A DNA stretch of 8,378 nucleotides from Alphaproteobacteria bacterium UBA1002 (GTDB lineage Bacteria; Pseudomonadota; Alphaproteobacteria; Rickettsiales; UBA998), in the NCBI GenBank assembly GCA_002291845.1, contig DBAU01000008.1:1-8378 (forward strand), read 5' to 3'. Positions within the stretch are counted from its first letter, which is position 1; each line of letters opens with the position of its first letter. A program made the position numbers and the translations under genes. Below, piece by piece: positions 1 through 6,643 of the stretch. Below the pieces are notes generated by a model, which worked only from the letters and a program-made list of their open reading frames with translations, was not told the origin of the DNA and ran no database searches.

Positions 1-3000
1 GAAATCTGGTTGCTGTTTTTCTCCTCTGCCATGCTTTGGCAATAGGCGATCAACAGATCAACCGAGTCAAATAGCTTGCGGCGATTTGGCTCCAGCCCAT
101 CGAATGCGCCAGCTTTAATCAGCTGTTCAATCTGTCGGCGGTTCATGACCGTAGGCTCAACCCGCTTGGCAAAGTCGAAGATATCCTTGAACGGCCCGTT
201 CGCCTGGCGCTCGCGCACGATGGAGTCCATCGCCGCCTCGCCCACATTCTTCAGCGCCCCCAGCGCATAGCGGATGCACAGTTCGCCAGCCTCTCCGATG
301 GCAGGGAAGTAAGCCCTCCCCTGCGTGCGGGGGAGGGTTTGGGTGGGGGTGGCCAATACATCGAGAATTGCTTCCACGACGCCTTCCAGATTATCGAGGA
401 CTTCGTTGTTCCAGAATCGCAGCACGTCAAATCCCGCTGCATTTAAATAAGCGGTACGCTTTTCGTCATAGGTTTGCTTTTCTGCATGCTGGCCGCCATC
501 CAGTTCAATGACCAGTCCTGCCTCAATACTGGCGAAATCAGTGATGTACGGCCCTACCGCGTGCTGCCTTTTGAATTTAACGCCTTCGAGCTGCTTCATG
601 CGTAAAACAGACCAGAGCAATTGCTCCGCATCGGTCATGTTTTTGCGGAGCTCTTTTGCATGCTTCAAAGCTTCGGGCTTACGAGAGGTAAAGCACTCCC
701 CTCCAACCTCCCCCCGCTGGCGTGGGGAGGCTTTTTTGTCGCCGTTATACTGCCATTCTACATTAAACACCGCTTCGGAGCTGTTGATATCCGGTGGCAG
801 CACACTGATGCCAAGCTTACGGGCGTCTTCAACGAAGATGGCCAGCTTATCTGTGTTGTGCATATCGTACGTCATCGACGCGGCGAGGAACTCGACCGGG
901 TAATTCGCTTTCAGATAGGCGGTCTGGTAGCCAATCAGGGCGTAGGCGGCGGCGTGGGCCTTATTGAAGCCGTAGCCTGCGAACTTGTCGACGAGGTCGA
1001 AGATTTCACCGGCCTTCTTTGCATCCACGCCATTTTTTGCCGCGCCTTCCGCGAACGTAGCCCGCTGGGCGGCCATCTCCTCCTTGATCTTCTTACCCAT
1101 CGCACGGCGCAGCAGGTCGGCACCACCAAGCGTGTATCCTGCGAGCACCTGCGCGATCTGCTGCACCTGCTCCTGATAGATGATGACCCCGTAGGTCTCC
1201 TTGAGAACCGGCTCGAGGAGCGGATGCATGTAATCCGGCTTCTCTTTACCGTGCTTGCGGTTACAGTAGCTCGGGATGTTATCCATGGGGCCGGGGCGGT
1301 AGAGTGCACCAAGCGCGATGAGATCCTCCAACCGGTCCGGACGCAGCTTGCGTAATGAATCGCGCATCCCTGCCGATTCAAACTGGAAGATGCCCACCGT
1401 ATCGCCACGGGTGAGCAGCTGATAGGTTTTTGCATCATCCAGCGGTAGCTTGAGCAGGTCGAGCTGCACGCCGCGCCGTGCCACAAACTCGACCGCTTTC
1501 TGCAGCACGGTCAGTGTTTTCAGCCCGAGGAAGTCAAATTTCACTAGCCCAGCATATTCCGCGTATTTCATCGAATATTGCACGACCGGCATGTCAGAGC
1601 GCGGATCGCGGTACATCGGCACCAGCGCATCGAGCGGACGATCAGCAATCACCACGCCCGCCGCGTGGGTAGAGGCGTGGCGGTAGAGCCCCTCCAGCTT
1701 CAGCGCGATGGTGATAAGGCGTGCCACCGACTCATCCTCATCACGGTATTTACGCAGCAGAGGCTCAATCTTGATCGCTTCTTCCAGCGTTACCGGGTTG
1801 GCCGGATTGGCAGGCACCAGTTTACAGATGCGGTCCACCTGACCGTACGGCATCTGCAGCACACGCCCCACATCACGCAATACAGCGCGCGCTTGCAGCT
1901 TTCCGAACGTGATGATTTGCGCCACTTTGTCGCGTCCGTAGCGTTGCTGCACGTATTTGATGACCTCATCGCGGCGGTCCTGGCAGAAGTCGATATCGAA
2001 GTCCGGCATGGAAACGCGTTCCGGGTTGAGGAAGCGCTCAAAGACGAGGCCGTATTTCAGCGGATCAAGGTCAGTAATGAGCAGCGACCATGCCACCACG
2101 GAAGCCGCACCGGAGCCGCGCCCAGGCCCCACGGGGATGCCCTGTTCTTTCGACCAGGTAATGAAGTCGGATACGATCAGGAAGTAGCCGGGGAACTTCA
2201 TTGAGATGATAACGTCCAGCTCGAAATCGAGGCGGTCGAAATAGGGCTTGGCGATCTCGGCTTTTTCCTCCTCGCTCATACCTTCCGTGAAGACCAGCGT
2301 ATCCAGGCGGTGCTGCAGGCCAGCCTTCGAGCGCGCGCGCAAGGCCTCTTCTTCTGAGAGGATTTTGCCGTTTTCCTCGACCGTGAAGCTGGGCAGAATC
2401 GGCTTGCGCTTCTCAGACATCGCTGCGCAGCGCTCAGCGAAGAGCAGGGTATTCTCCGCAGCCTCTGGCAAATCCGCAAACAGCAGCCGCATTTCCTCCG
2501 CCGTTTTAAAGCGATGCTCCGGCGTCAGGCGGCGGCGGTTGTCCTCGCTGATGTAGCGCCCGTCGGCGATGCACATCAAAGCATCATGTGCCTCATACAT
2601 CTCACGCCCGCCGTGGAAATAGATGTCGTTGGTGGCGACCAGGGGCAGCTTATGATCCATCGCCAGCTCCAGCAGCGCCGCTTCGCACTGACGCTCCTCC
2701 GGCAGGCCGTGGCGCATGATTTCCATGTATAGCCGGTCCGGGAAGATCTCCTGCAGTTGCCGCAGGAGTTGGACGGCTTCGTCCTTGCGTCCACCGCACA
2801 GTGCGCGTCCGACCCCACCCAGATGGCCACCGGAGAGAGCCAGCAACCCCTCATGGTACTGCGCGACCGTTTCATACGTGAGCAGCGGCCCATCGCCCTC
2901 CGCCGGCTCGAGATAGGCAAGGCTCGCCAGCTTGAGCAGGCTTTGATAGCCCGCTTCATTCTTCGCATAAAGCAGGAGCTGGTCGGGCTGGTTTTGGCGC

Positions 3001-3245
3001 CCACCGGTGCTCTCCGAGATCGGGCGCAGCGAGAACTGGCAGCCGACAATGGGCTGAATCCCCTTCCCCGCCGCCTCCTGCGAGAACTCCATGCTACCAA
3101 ACAGATTGTCGCGATCCGTGATAGCCACGGCAGGCATCTGGTGCTGGGCACATAGCGCCATTAGCTCAGGAATCCGTACCGCCCCTTCCAGTAAGGAATA
3201 GGCCGTATGCAGGCGTAAATGGACAAAGGAGGAAGCCGCGCTCAT
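1..3245 (-). CDS. dnaE: DNA polymerase III alpha subunit with inserted DUF559 domain (C-terminus beyond window)
   Basis: This is the replicative polymerase catalytic subunit, which extends primers within the Pol III holoenzyme. The frame is open from the ATG at 3245 to the left edge, giving 1081 codons. The N-terminal PHP domain begins FVHLRLHTAYSLLEG (His9, His13). The palm shows MPDFDIDF with Asp415 and Asp417, and VKFDFLGL with Asp571; these match E. coli Asp401, Asp403 and Asp555 in identity and spacing. The fingers contain FAGYGFNKAHAAAYALIGYQ (about 765-790). Residues 839-977 are a block foreign to the family (separate entry). The frame then returns to DnaE at CIRYALGALKNVGEAAM, followed by the helix-hairpin-helix region (NRRQIEQLIKAGAFDGL). 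By family length, about 220 residues (OB fold, clamp- and tau-binding parts) lie outside the window. The start fits the family N-terminus; AGAGG lies very close to it, so the ribosome binding site is weak. The gene begins 45 nt after lolD and is probably in the same operon. Confidence 0.96.
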   Translation of the reverse strand, partial: MSAASSFVHLRLHTAYSLLEGAVRIPELMALCAQHQMPAVAITDRDNLFGSMEFSQEAAGKGIQPIVGCQFSLRPISESTGGRQNQPDQLLLYAKNEAGYQSLLKLASLAYLEPAEGDGPLLTYETVAQYHEGLLALSGGHLGGVGRALCGGRKDEAVQLLRQLQEIFPDRLYMEIMRHGLPEERQCEAALLELAMDHKLPLVATNDIYFHGGREMYEAHDALMCIADGRYISEDNRRRLTPEHRFKTAEEMRLLFADLPEAAENTLLFAERCAAMSEKRKPILPSFTVEENGKILSEEEALRARSKAGLQHRLDTLVFTEGMSEEEKAEIAKPYFDRLDFELDVIISMKFPGYFLIVSDFITWSKEQGIPVGPGRGSGAASVVAWSLLITDLDPLKYGLVFERFLNPERVSMPDFDIDFCQDRRDEVIKYVQQRYGRDKVAQIITFGKLQARAVLRDVGRVLQMPYGQVDRICKLVPANPANPVTLEEAIKIEPLLRKYRDEDESVARLITIALKLEGLYRHASTHAAGVVIADRPLDALVPMYRDPRSDMPVVQYSMKYAEYAGLVKFDFLGLKTLTVLQKAVEFVARRGVQLDLLKLPLDDAKTYQLLTRGDTVGIFQFESAGMRDSLRKLRPDRLEDLIALGALYRPGPMDNIPSYCNRKHGKEKPDYMHPLLEPVLKETYGVIIYQEQVQQIAQVLAGYTLGGADLLRRAMGKKIKEEMAAQRATFAEGAAKNGVDAKKAGEIFDLVDKFAGYGFNKAHAAAYALIGYQTAYLKANYPVEFLAASMTYDMHNTDKLAIFVEDARKLGISVLPPDINSSEAVFNVEWQYNGDKKASPRQRGEVGGECFTSRKPEALKHAKELRKNMTDAEQLLWSVLRMKQLEGVKFKRQHAVGPYITDFASIEAGLVIELDGGQHAEKQTYDEKRTAYLNAAGFDVLRFWNNEVLDNLEGVVEAILDVLATPTQTLPRTQGRAYFPAIGEAGELCIRYALGALKNVGEAAMDSIVRERQANGPFKDIFDFAKRVEPTVMNRRQIEQLIKAGAFDGLEPNRRKLFDSVDLLIAYCQSMAEEKNSNQI
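314..337. repeat. GC-rich hairpin, other end of the DUF559 cassette
   Basis: CCCTCCCC (314-321) pairs perfectly with GGGGAGGG (330-337) around the loop TGCGTGCG, an 8-bp stem. The following G-rich tail (338-352) is the inverted counterpart of 694-706, so the two hairpins form imperfect terminal inverted repeats. It is translated within dnaE as part of LPRTQGRA. Confidence 0.78.
360..683 (-). other. DUF559 (Vsr-like endonuclease fold) domain within DnaE
   Basis: DnaE residues about 855-962 match the DUF559 consensus along its whole length. The helical start is ELRKNMTDAEQLLWSVLR, then FKRQHAVGPYITDF, VIELDGGQH, YDEKRTAYLNAAGFDVLRFW, and NNEVLDNLEGVVEAIL at the end. DUF559 belongs to the PD-(D/E)xK nuclease superfamily together with the very-short-patch-repair endonuclease Vsr. 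The likely metal-site residues are visible: Asp903 in YITDF and Glu914/Asp916 in the ELDGGQH strand, with Gln919 and His920. None of the conserved positions I can recognise looks decayed, so the domain may be folded and perhaps active. It has no separate start or stop. An internal ATG (636-638, in KNMTDAE) exists, but no well-spaced ribosome binding site supports a free protein. The biochemical role of DUF559 proteins is poorly established; nuclease activity is inferred from the fold. Confidence 0.9.
707..730. repeat. GC-rich hairpin, one end of the DUF559 cassette
   Basis: On the + strand CCTCCCC (707-713) pairs perfectly with GGGGAGG (724-730) around a 10-nt loop. Outward lies a run of six T (732-737); inward lies a pyrimidine-rich strand (696-706) that mirrors the G-rich tail at the other end. 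It is translated within dnaE as roughly ASPRQRGE. Confidence 0.75.
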
Positions 3246-3290
3246 GCCTCTATGTGTAGCGGGCACACAAACAAGCGGGCAAGGGGGAAA

Positions 3291-3962
3291 TTAGACAATC
3301 CGTCCGTGCTCCAGCCGCAGTAAACGGTCGCAGGAGCGGGCAAGCTCATGATTGTGCGTGACGATCAGCGCGGCAGCCCCTGTTTCACGTAGCGTATCGC
3401 GGAACATGGAAAACACGCTCGCGCTGGTTTCCGGGTCCAGGTTGCCCGTTGGCTCATCAGCCAGCACCAGCGCCGGACGGTTAGCCAGCGCCCGGGCGAT
3501 GGCCACGCGCTGTTGCTCGCCTCCGGAAAGCTCGGCGGGACGGTGTGCAAGGCGCGCTGAGAGTCCAACTAATGCGAGTAATCGGCGCGCCTCGTTCGCT
3601 GCCGCGGCTTTTGCCCTGCCTGCGATCAGTTGCGGCATCATGACGTTTTCTTCTGCCGAAAGCTCAGGCAGCAGGTGATGAAACTGATAGACGAAGCCTA
3701 GTTTTTCGCGACGTAGTTTCGTGCGTTCGGCATCGCCCAGTTTTTCGCTGGCCCGTCCGTGTACCCATACCTGCCCGGCATCCGGTTGCGCGAGCAATCC
3801 GGCGATCTGCAGCAGCGTTGTTTTACCAGAGCCAGACGGACCGACCAGGGCGGCGACTTCCCCCGGGCCGATGCTTAAAGACAGGCCATTCAGGATATGC
3901 AGGGCCTGCCCGCCCTGCGCGAAATCCTTGCGAATATTGGCAAGCTGGAGGATGGGAGTCAT
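3291..3962 (-). CDS. lolD: Lipoprotein-releasing system ATP-binding protein LolD
   Basis: This is the cytoplasmic ATPase that powers extraction of outer-membrane lipoproteins from the inner membrane by the Lol ABC transporter, which hands them to LolA. The 223-residue protein has a full ABC ATPase set: Walker A GPSGSGKTT (41-49), Q-loop Gln93 in FVYQFHHLLPEL, signature LSGGE (145-149), Walker B ALVLADEP (164-171), D-loop GNLD and H-loop His203 in VTHN. The FHHLLPELSAEENV stretch after the Q-loop is typical of LolD and separates it from relatives such as MacB or FtsE. Length is normal for the family. The ATG at 3962 has GGAG about 10 nt upstream. The gene follows the permease gene by 51 nt and precedes dnaE by 45 nt, so co-transcription is likely. 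A MacB-type exporter ATPase is the main alternative and is unlikely given the LolC/E-type partner. Confidence 0.94.
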   Translation of the reverse strand: MTPILQLANIRKDFAQGGQALHILNGLSLSIGPGEVAALVGPSGSGKTTLLQIAGLLAQPDAGQVWVHGRASEKLGDAERTKLRREKLGFVYQFHHLLPELSAEENVMMPQLIAGRAKAAAANEARRLLALVGLSARLAHRPAELSGGEQQRVAIARALANRPALVLADEPTGNLDPETSASVFSMFRDTLRETGAAALIVTHNHELARSCDRLLRLEHGRIV

Positions 3963-3978
3963 GGCCTATGGCTCCACG

Positions 3979-4006
3979 TGATTGCTTCGCTGCGCTCGCG
4001 CTGACA
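3979..4006. repeat. Degenerate copy of a dispersed GATTGCTTCGCTGCGCTCGC-type repeat
   Basis: Most of the 51-nt gap between the permease gene and lolD is filled by TGATTGCTTCGCTGCGCTCG followed by CGCTGACA. This resembles a short repeat seen in multiple copies in many bacterial genomes, commonly of the form GATTGCTTCGC..GCTCGCAATGAC, whose read-through peptides look like DCFASLAMT or SAAKQS. Here the GCAATGAC arm has drifted to GCGCTGAC. Recognition is from memory of the pattern; only one copy is in this window. Confidence 0.5.
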
Positions 4007-4013
4007 CAATAAA

Positions 4014-5285
4014 TCAATCATAGCGTAAAGCCTCCGCAGGCTGGTAGGAGGCGGCTTTCCAGGCGGGATAAAGCGTGGAGAGGAACGAAAGCAGCACCGC
4101 CAGCGCAATCACCGCCACCACTTCCAACGGGTCCGTCTTGGTCGGCAGGGTAGAAAGAAAATAGATATTCTCTACCAGAATCGGCTGGCCGATGAGCGCC
4201 TCGATTCCCTGACGCAACGTATCAAGATAGGCGGCTCCAAGCAGGCCGAGCACCACGCCTGCCGCCGTGCCCATCAGGCCGATGCTCATACCGGAGAGCA
4301 GGAAAATCCGCAGCACCATCCCCCGCGTCGCGCCCATGCTACGCAGGATGGCGATCTCTCGCGCCTTGTCCTGCACCAGCATGATCAGGCTGGAGATGAT
4401 GTTGAACGCCGCCACCAGAATAATGAGTGCCAGAATGATAATCATCACCCGCTGCTGCACCTGAAGCGCCGTGAAAACGGAGGCGTTGGTCTCTTGCCAG
4501 TCAAGCACGCGAAATGGCTGGCCTTGCAACTCCGTACGGATAAACTGAGTGACCTCGCCCACCTCCGAGGGATTTTTCACCGTGATCTCGACGGCGCTGG
4601 CCATGCCTCCTTCTGTTTCGGGGAGGGTGAAATACACCATCGCTTCTTCATAAGGCATCAGCAGCAGCGCTGAATCAATAGAGTGCATGCCAAGCGTAAA
4701 CGTGCCTACCACCGGATAGGATTTAATCCGTGGCACCACCCCCGCGATGGTCGCGCGGCCCTGTGGCGAGATGAGCTGAATGGATTGCCCGACGGTGAGG
4801 CCAAGGTTACGCAACAGCCCCTCACCGATAATCACCCCGTTGCCTTCACGGAAAGCCTCCCGTGCGCCGTCTGAGAGGCTGGCGGCGATGCGCGGTTTTT
4901 TTTCCATGTCATCGGCATGCAAGCCCAGAACCTGCGCGCCGAGCGAGCGACCATTAGCGGAGACCATCACCTGCCCTTCAATGCGCTCTAGCATCGCCTC
5001 CAGAGCGCCGCCATCTTCAAATTTACCTTCAAGATCAGCCATCAGATGCTGACTTCCGGGAAGGTAGCGGCCTGCGCCGTAAATCGTGATGTGCCCATCA
5101 ACACCCACAAAGTTGGCGGTCATTTCCTCACGGATGCCGTTCATCAGCGAGGTGACCAGAATCAGTGTCGCCACGCCAAGCGTAATGCCCAGCACCGAGA
5201 ACGCAGTGATGATGGAGACAAACCCTTCCCGGCGCTTGGCGCGCATGTAGCGGAAAGCAAGAAGGCGCTCGGGGTAGGAGAACAT
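4014..5285 (-). CDS. lolC: Lipoprotein-releasing ABC transporter permease, LolC/LolE family
   Basis: This is the inner-membrane subunit that, with LolD, releases mature lipoproteins to the periplasmic carrier LolA. The 423-residue protein has the LolC/E layout. A short cytoplasmic start (FRYMRAKRREGFVSIITAFS) leads into helix 1 (about 22-48), followed by a large periplasmic domain (about 50-277). Three more helices lie at about 279-303, 325-353 and 387-407, and the protein ends in the family-typical PAEALRYD. The ATG at 5285 lies 3 nt after the proS stop and has no convincing ribosome binding site, so translation is probably coupled to proS. lolD follows after 51 nt. There is no second permease gene nearby; many alphaproteobacteria have one LolC/E-type permease that is thought to act as a homodimer. 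The lolC symbol therefore reflects family naming; lolE or lolF would be equally defensible. Confidence 0.92.
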   Translation of the reverse strand: MFSYPERLLAFRYMRAKRREGFVSIITAFSVLGITLGVATLILVTSLMNGIREEMTANFVGVDGHITIYGAGRYLPGSQHLMADLEGKFEDGGALEAMLERIEGQVMVSANGRSLGAQVLGLHADDMEKKPRIAASLSDGAREAFREGNGVIIGEGLLRNLGLTVGQSIQLISPQGRATIAGVVPRIKSYPVVGTFTLGMHSIDSALLLMPYEEAMVYFTLPETEGGMASAVEITVKNPSEVGEVTQFIRTELQGQPFRVLDWQETNASVFTALQVQQRVMIIILALIILVAAFNIISSLIMLVQDKAREIAILRSMGATRGMVLRIFLLSGMSIGLMGTAAGVVLGLLGAAYLDTLRQGIEALIGQPILVENIYFLSTLPTKTDPLEVVAVIALAVLLSFLSTLYPAWKAASYQPAEALRYD

Positions 5286-5288
5286 ACG

Positions 5289-6578
5289 CTATGCGCTGAG
5301 CATGTTCATCGCCTCATCAAGCGCCAATAAATGACGCTCTGCGGTACGGCGATTCTTTAGCTCCACCTTGCCTTCAGCGGCGTTTTTGGGGCCGATGATG
5401 ATCTGCCACGGCAGGCCGATGAGGTCCATGGTGGAGAATTTCGCACCTGCACGCTCCTCGGTATCATCATAGAGCACGTCAATCCCTTGGGCGCTCAGCG
5501 CATCATAGGTTTGGTTGGAAAGCGTATCGCAGGCAGCATCCCCCACGCGAATATTGACCAGTCCGACCTTAAACGGCGCAACGGATTCCGGCCAGATGAT
5601 GCCCGCTTCGTCATGGCTGGCTTCAATGATCGCACCGAGCAGGCGCGATACGCCAATCCCGTACGTGCCCATCTCCACACGCAGTGGCTTGCCGTCCGGC
5701 CCATCCACATCGATGCCCATGGCGTCCGTGTACTTGCGACCGAGCAGGAAAATGTGGCCGACTTCAATGCCGCGCGCGGTGCGGAGCTTTTCCTCCGGCA
5801 GCGGACATTTCTCCGGCACGTGCAGTTCATCCGCTGCGGCGTAGAGTTCACGCATTTGTTCACCCGACATCTGCACGGAGCCCGCACGAATGTCATCGAA
5901 GGTGGCATCATAATAAACCTGGCTCTCGCCGGTTTCGGCCAGCACCTGAAACTCATGGCTGAGGTTGCCGCCGATAGCGCCGGAATCCGCCGATACGGCA
6001 ATGGCGGTGAGGCCCATGCGTTGGAAGATGCGGTGATACGCGTCATACATCGCGCTATATTCGCGCTTGGCGTCGTCCAGTGAGGCGTGGAACGAATAAC
6101 CGTCTTTCATCAGGAACTCGCGTCCTCGCATGACACCGAAGCGCGGACGGATCTCGTCGCGGAATTTCCAGTTGATCTGGTACAGGTTCAGCGGCAGTGC
6201 TTTGTAGCTGCGCACATAGGTGCGGAAGTTATCAATGATCATTTCTTCGCAGGTCGGGCTGTAGAGCAGCTCGCGTTCGGCGCGGTCGAGGAAGCGCAGC
6301 ATCTCCTTGCCCAGCGCGTCATAGCGGCCGGATTCTTTCCATAGCTCCGTGGGCTGTAAGGTGGGCATCAGCACGCGTACGCACCCGGCTTTCTCCAGCT
6401 CGTCGGCCACGATGGCTTCCACCTTCTGCAGCACGCGCAGGCCAAGCGGCAGCCAGGTATAGATACCCGCTGCCTGCTGACGGATCATCCCCGCGCGCAG
6501 CATGTAGCGGTGCGAGACAATGCTTGCCTCCGCCGGGGTTTCTTTGAGAAGCGGAAGAAAGTAATGGGAGAGGCGCAT
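5289..6578 (-). CDS. proS: Prolyl-tRNA synthetase, short bacterial form
   Basis: This cytoplasmic enzyme charges tRNA-Pro with proline using ATP. The 429-residue protein shows the class II synthetase motifs: motif 1 region QQAAGIYTWLPLGLRVL (34-50), motif 2 from WKFRDEIRPRFGVMRGREFLMKDGYSFH (137-164), and motif 3 GIGVSRLLGAIIE (307-319). TCEEMI (109-114) and GNLSHEF (204-210) also match ProS. The C-terminal anticodon-binding domain (about 335-429) includes DDTEERAGAKFSTMDLIGLP. The protein lacks the roughly 180-residue YbaK-like editing insertion of the E. coli type (about 570 residues); in this short form HEFQV follows GGNLS directly. That is the usual alphaproteobacterial/mitochondrial-like version, in which any Ala-tRNA-Pro editing must come from a separate protein. 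The ATG at 6578 starts the conserved MRLSHYFLPLLKETPAEA. Its likely ribosome binding site AGGG is inside a hairpin (separate entry). The stop codon TAG lies 3 nt before the permease gene. Confidence 0.97.
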   Translation of the reverse strand: MRLSHYFLPLLKETPAEASIVSHRYMLRAGMIRQQAAGIYTWLPLGLRVLQKVEAIVADELEKAGCVRVLMPTLQPTELWKESGRYDALGKEMLRFLDRAERELLYSPTCEEMIIDNFRTYVRSYKALPLNLYQINWKFRDEIRPRFGVMRGREFLMKDGYSFHASLDDAKREYSAMYDAYHRIFQRMGLTAIAVSADSGAIGGNLSHEFQVLAETGESQVYYDATFDDIRAGSVQMSGEQMRELYAAADELHVPEKCPLPEEKLRTARGIEVGHIFLLGRKYTDAMGIDVDGPDGKPLRVEMGTYGIGVSRLLGAIIEASHDEAGIIWPESVAPFKVGLVNIRVGDAACDTLSNQTYDALSAQGIDVLYDDTEERAGAKFSTMDLIGLPWQIIIGPKNAAEGKVELKNRRTAERHLLALDEAMNMLSA

Positions 6579-6603
6579 AAAAACCCTGTGATTGACCAGG
6601 GTT
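6579..6603 (-). promoter_or_regulatory. Hairpin with T-tract abutting the proS start codon
   Basis: On the minus strand AACCCTG (6603-6597), loop GTCAATCA, and CAGGGTT (6588-6582) form a perfect 7-bp stem. Five T in all, two of them in the stem, run up to the proS ATG at 6578. The CAGGG arm is also the best ribosome binding site candidate for proS. The structure could be a weak intrinsic terminator for the upstream gene, or a hairpin that limits proS translation. The sequence alone cannot separate these. Confidence 0.5.
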
Positions 6604-6643
6604 CACTCATACTGAATGCGCCAGCACGATGCAACAGGGGGAA

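Larger units (their letters stand above)
314..730 (-). mobile_element. Candidate DUF559 repeat cassette inserted in frame in dnaE
   Basis: A 417-bp block, exactly 139 codons, interrupts DnaE between a segment ending FNVEWQYNGDKK and one resuming GELCIRYALGALKNVG. In ordinary DnaE these segments are joined by a short turn (from memory, E. coli has HVNDDGEIVYG here). The two ends are imperfect inverted repeats. Each begins with a CCTCCCC/GGGGAGG hairpin and continues inward as a G-rich tail: GGGTTTGGGTGGGGG at the low-coordinate end, and GGTTGGAGGGG on the opposite strand at the high-coordinate end. The interior encodes a complete DUF559 domain. No stop occurs in the dnaE frame, and both repeats are translated (ASPRQRGEVGGE and PTQTLPRTQGRA). 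I see no convincing target-site duplication. Calling it mobile is an inference from the inverted ends and from the familiar pairing of DUF559 genes with such repeats; no transposase is present. The exact ends could be off by several bases. Confidence 0.72.

Noticed and set aside
314..730. Insert in dnaE interpreted as an intein
   Set aside because: No splicing Cys/Ser, no His-Asn C-terminal motif, no Hint-domain blocks, and the site differs from the known DnaE intein position.
314..730. Insert interpreted as a frameshifted or pseudogenised dnaE
   Set aside because: The dnaE frame was followed codon by codon across the block and has no stop; conserved DnaE sequence resumes in the same frame and stays open to the window edge.
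621..1355. Long + strand open frame (244 codons) opposite dnaE
   Set aside because: It is antisense to conserved DnaE and DUF559 sequence, its translation resembles no family, and it looks like a by-product of codon bias in the GC-rich opposite strand.
935..1486. 183-codon minus-strand frame overlapping dnaE in another register
   Set aside because: Arg/Ser-rich low-complexity translation, out of frame with DnaE motifs that read clearly through the same bases.
5487..6083. 198-codon + strand open frame opposite proS
   Set aside because: It lies wholly within the strongly conserved proS coding sequence on the other strand, with no family match or ribosome binding site that I can see.
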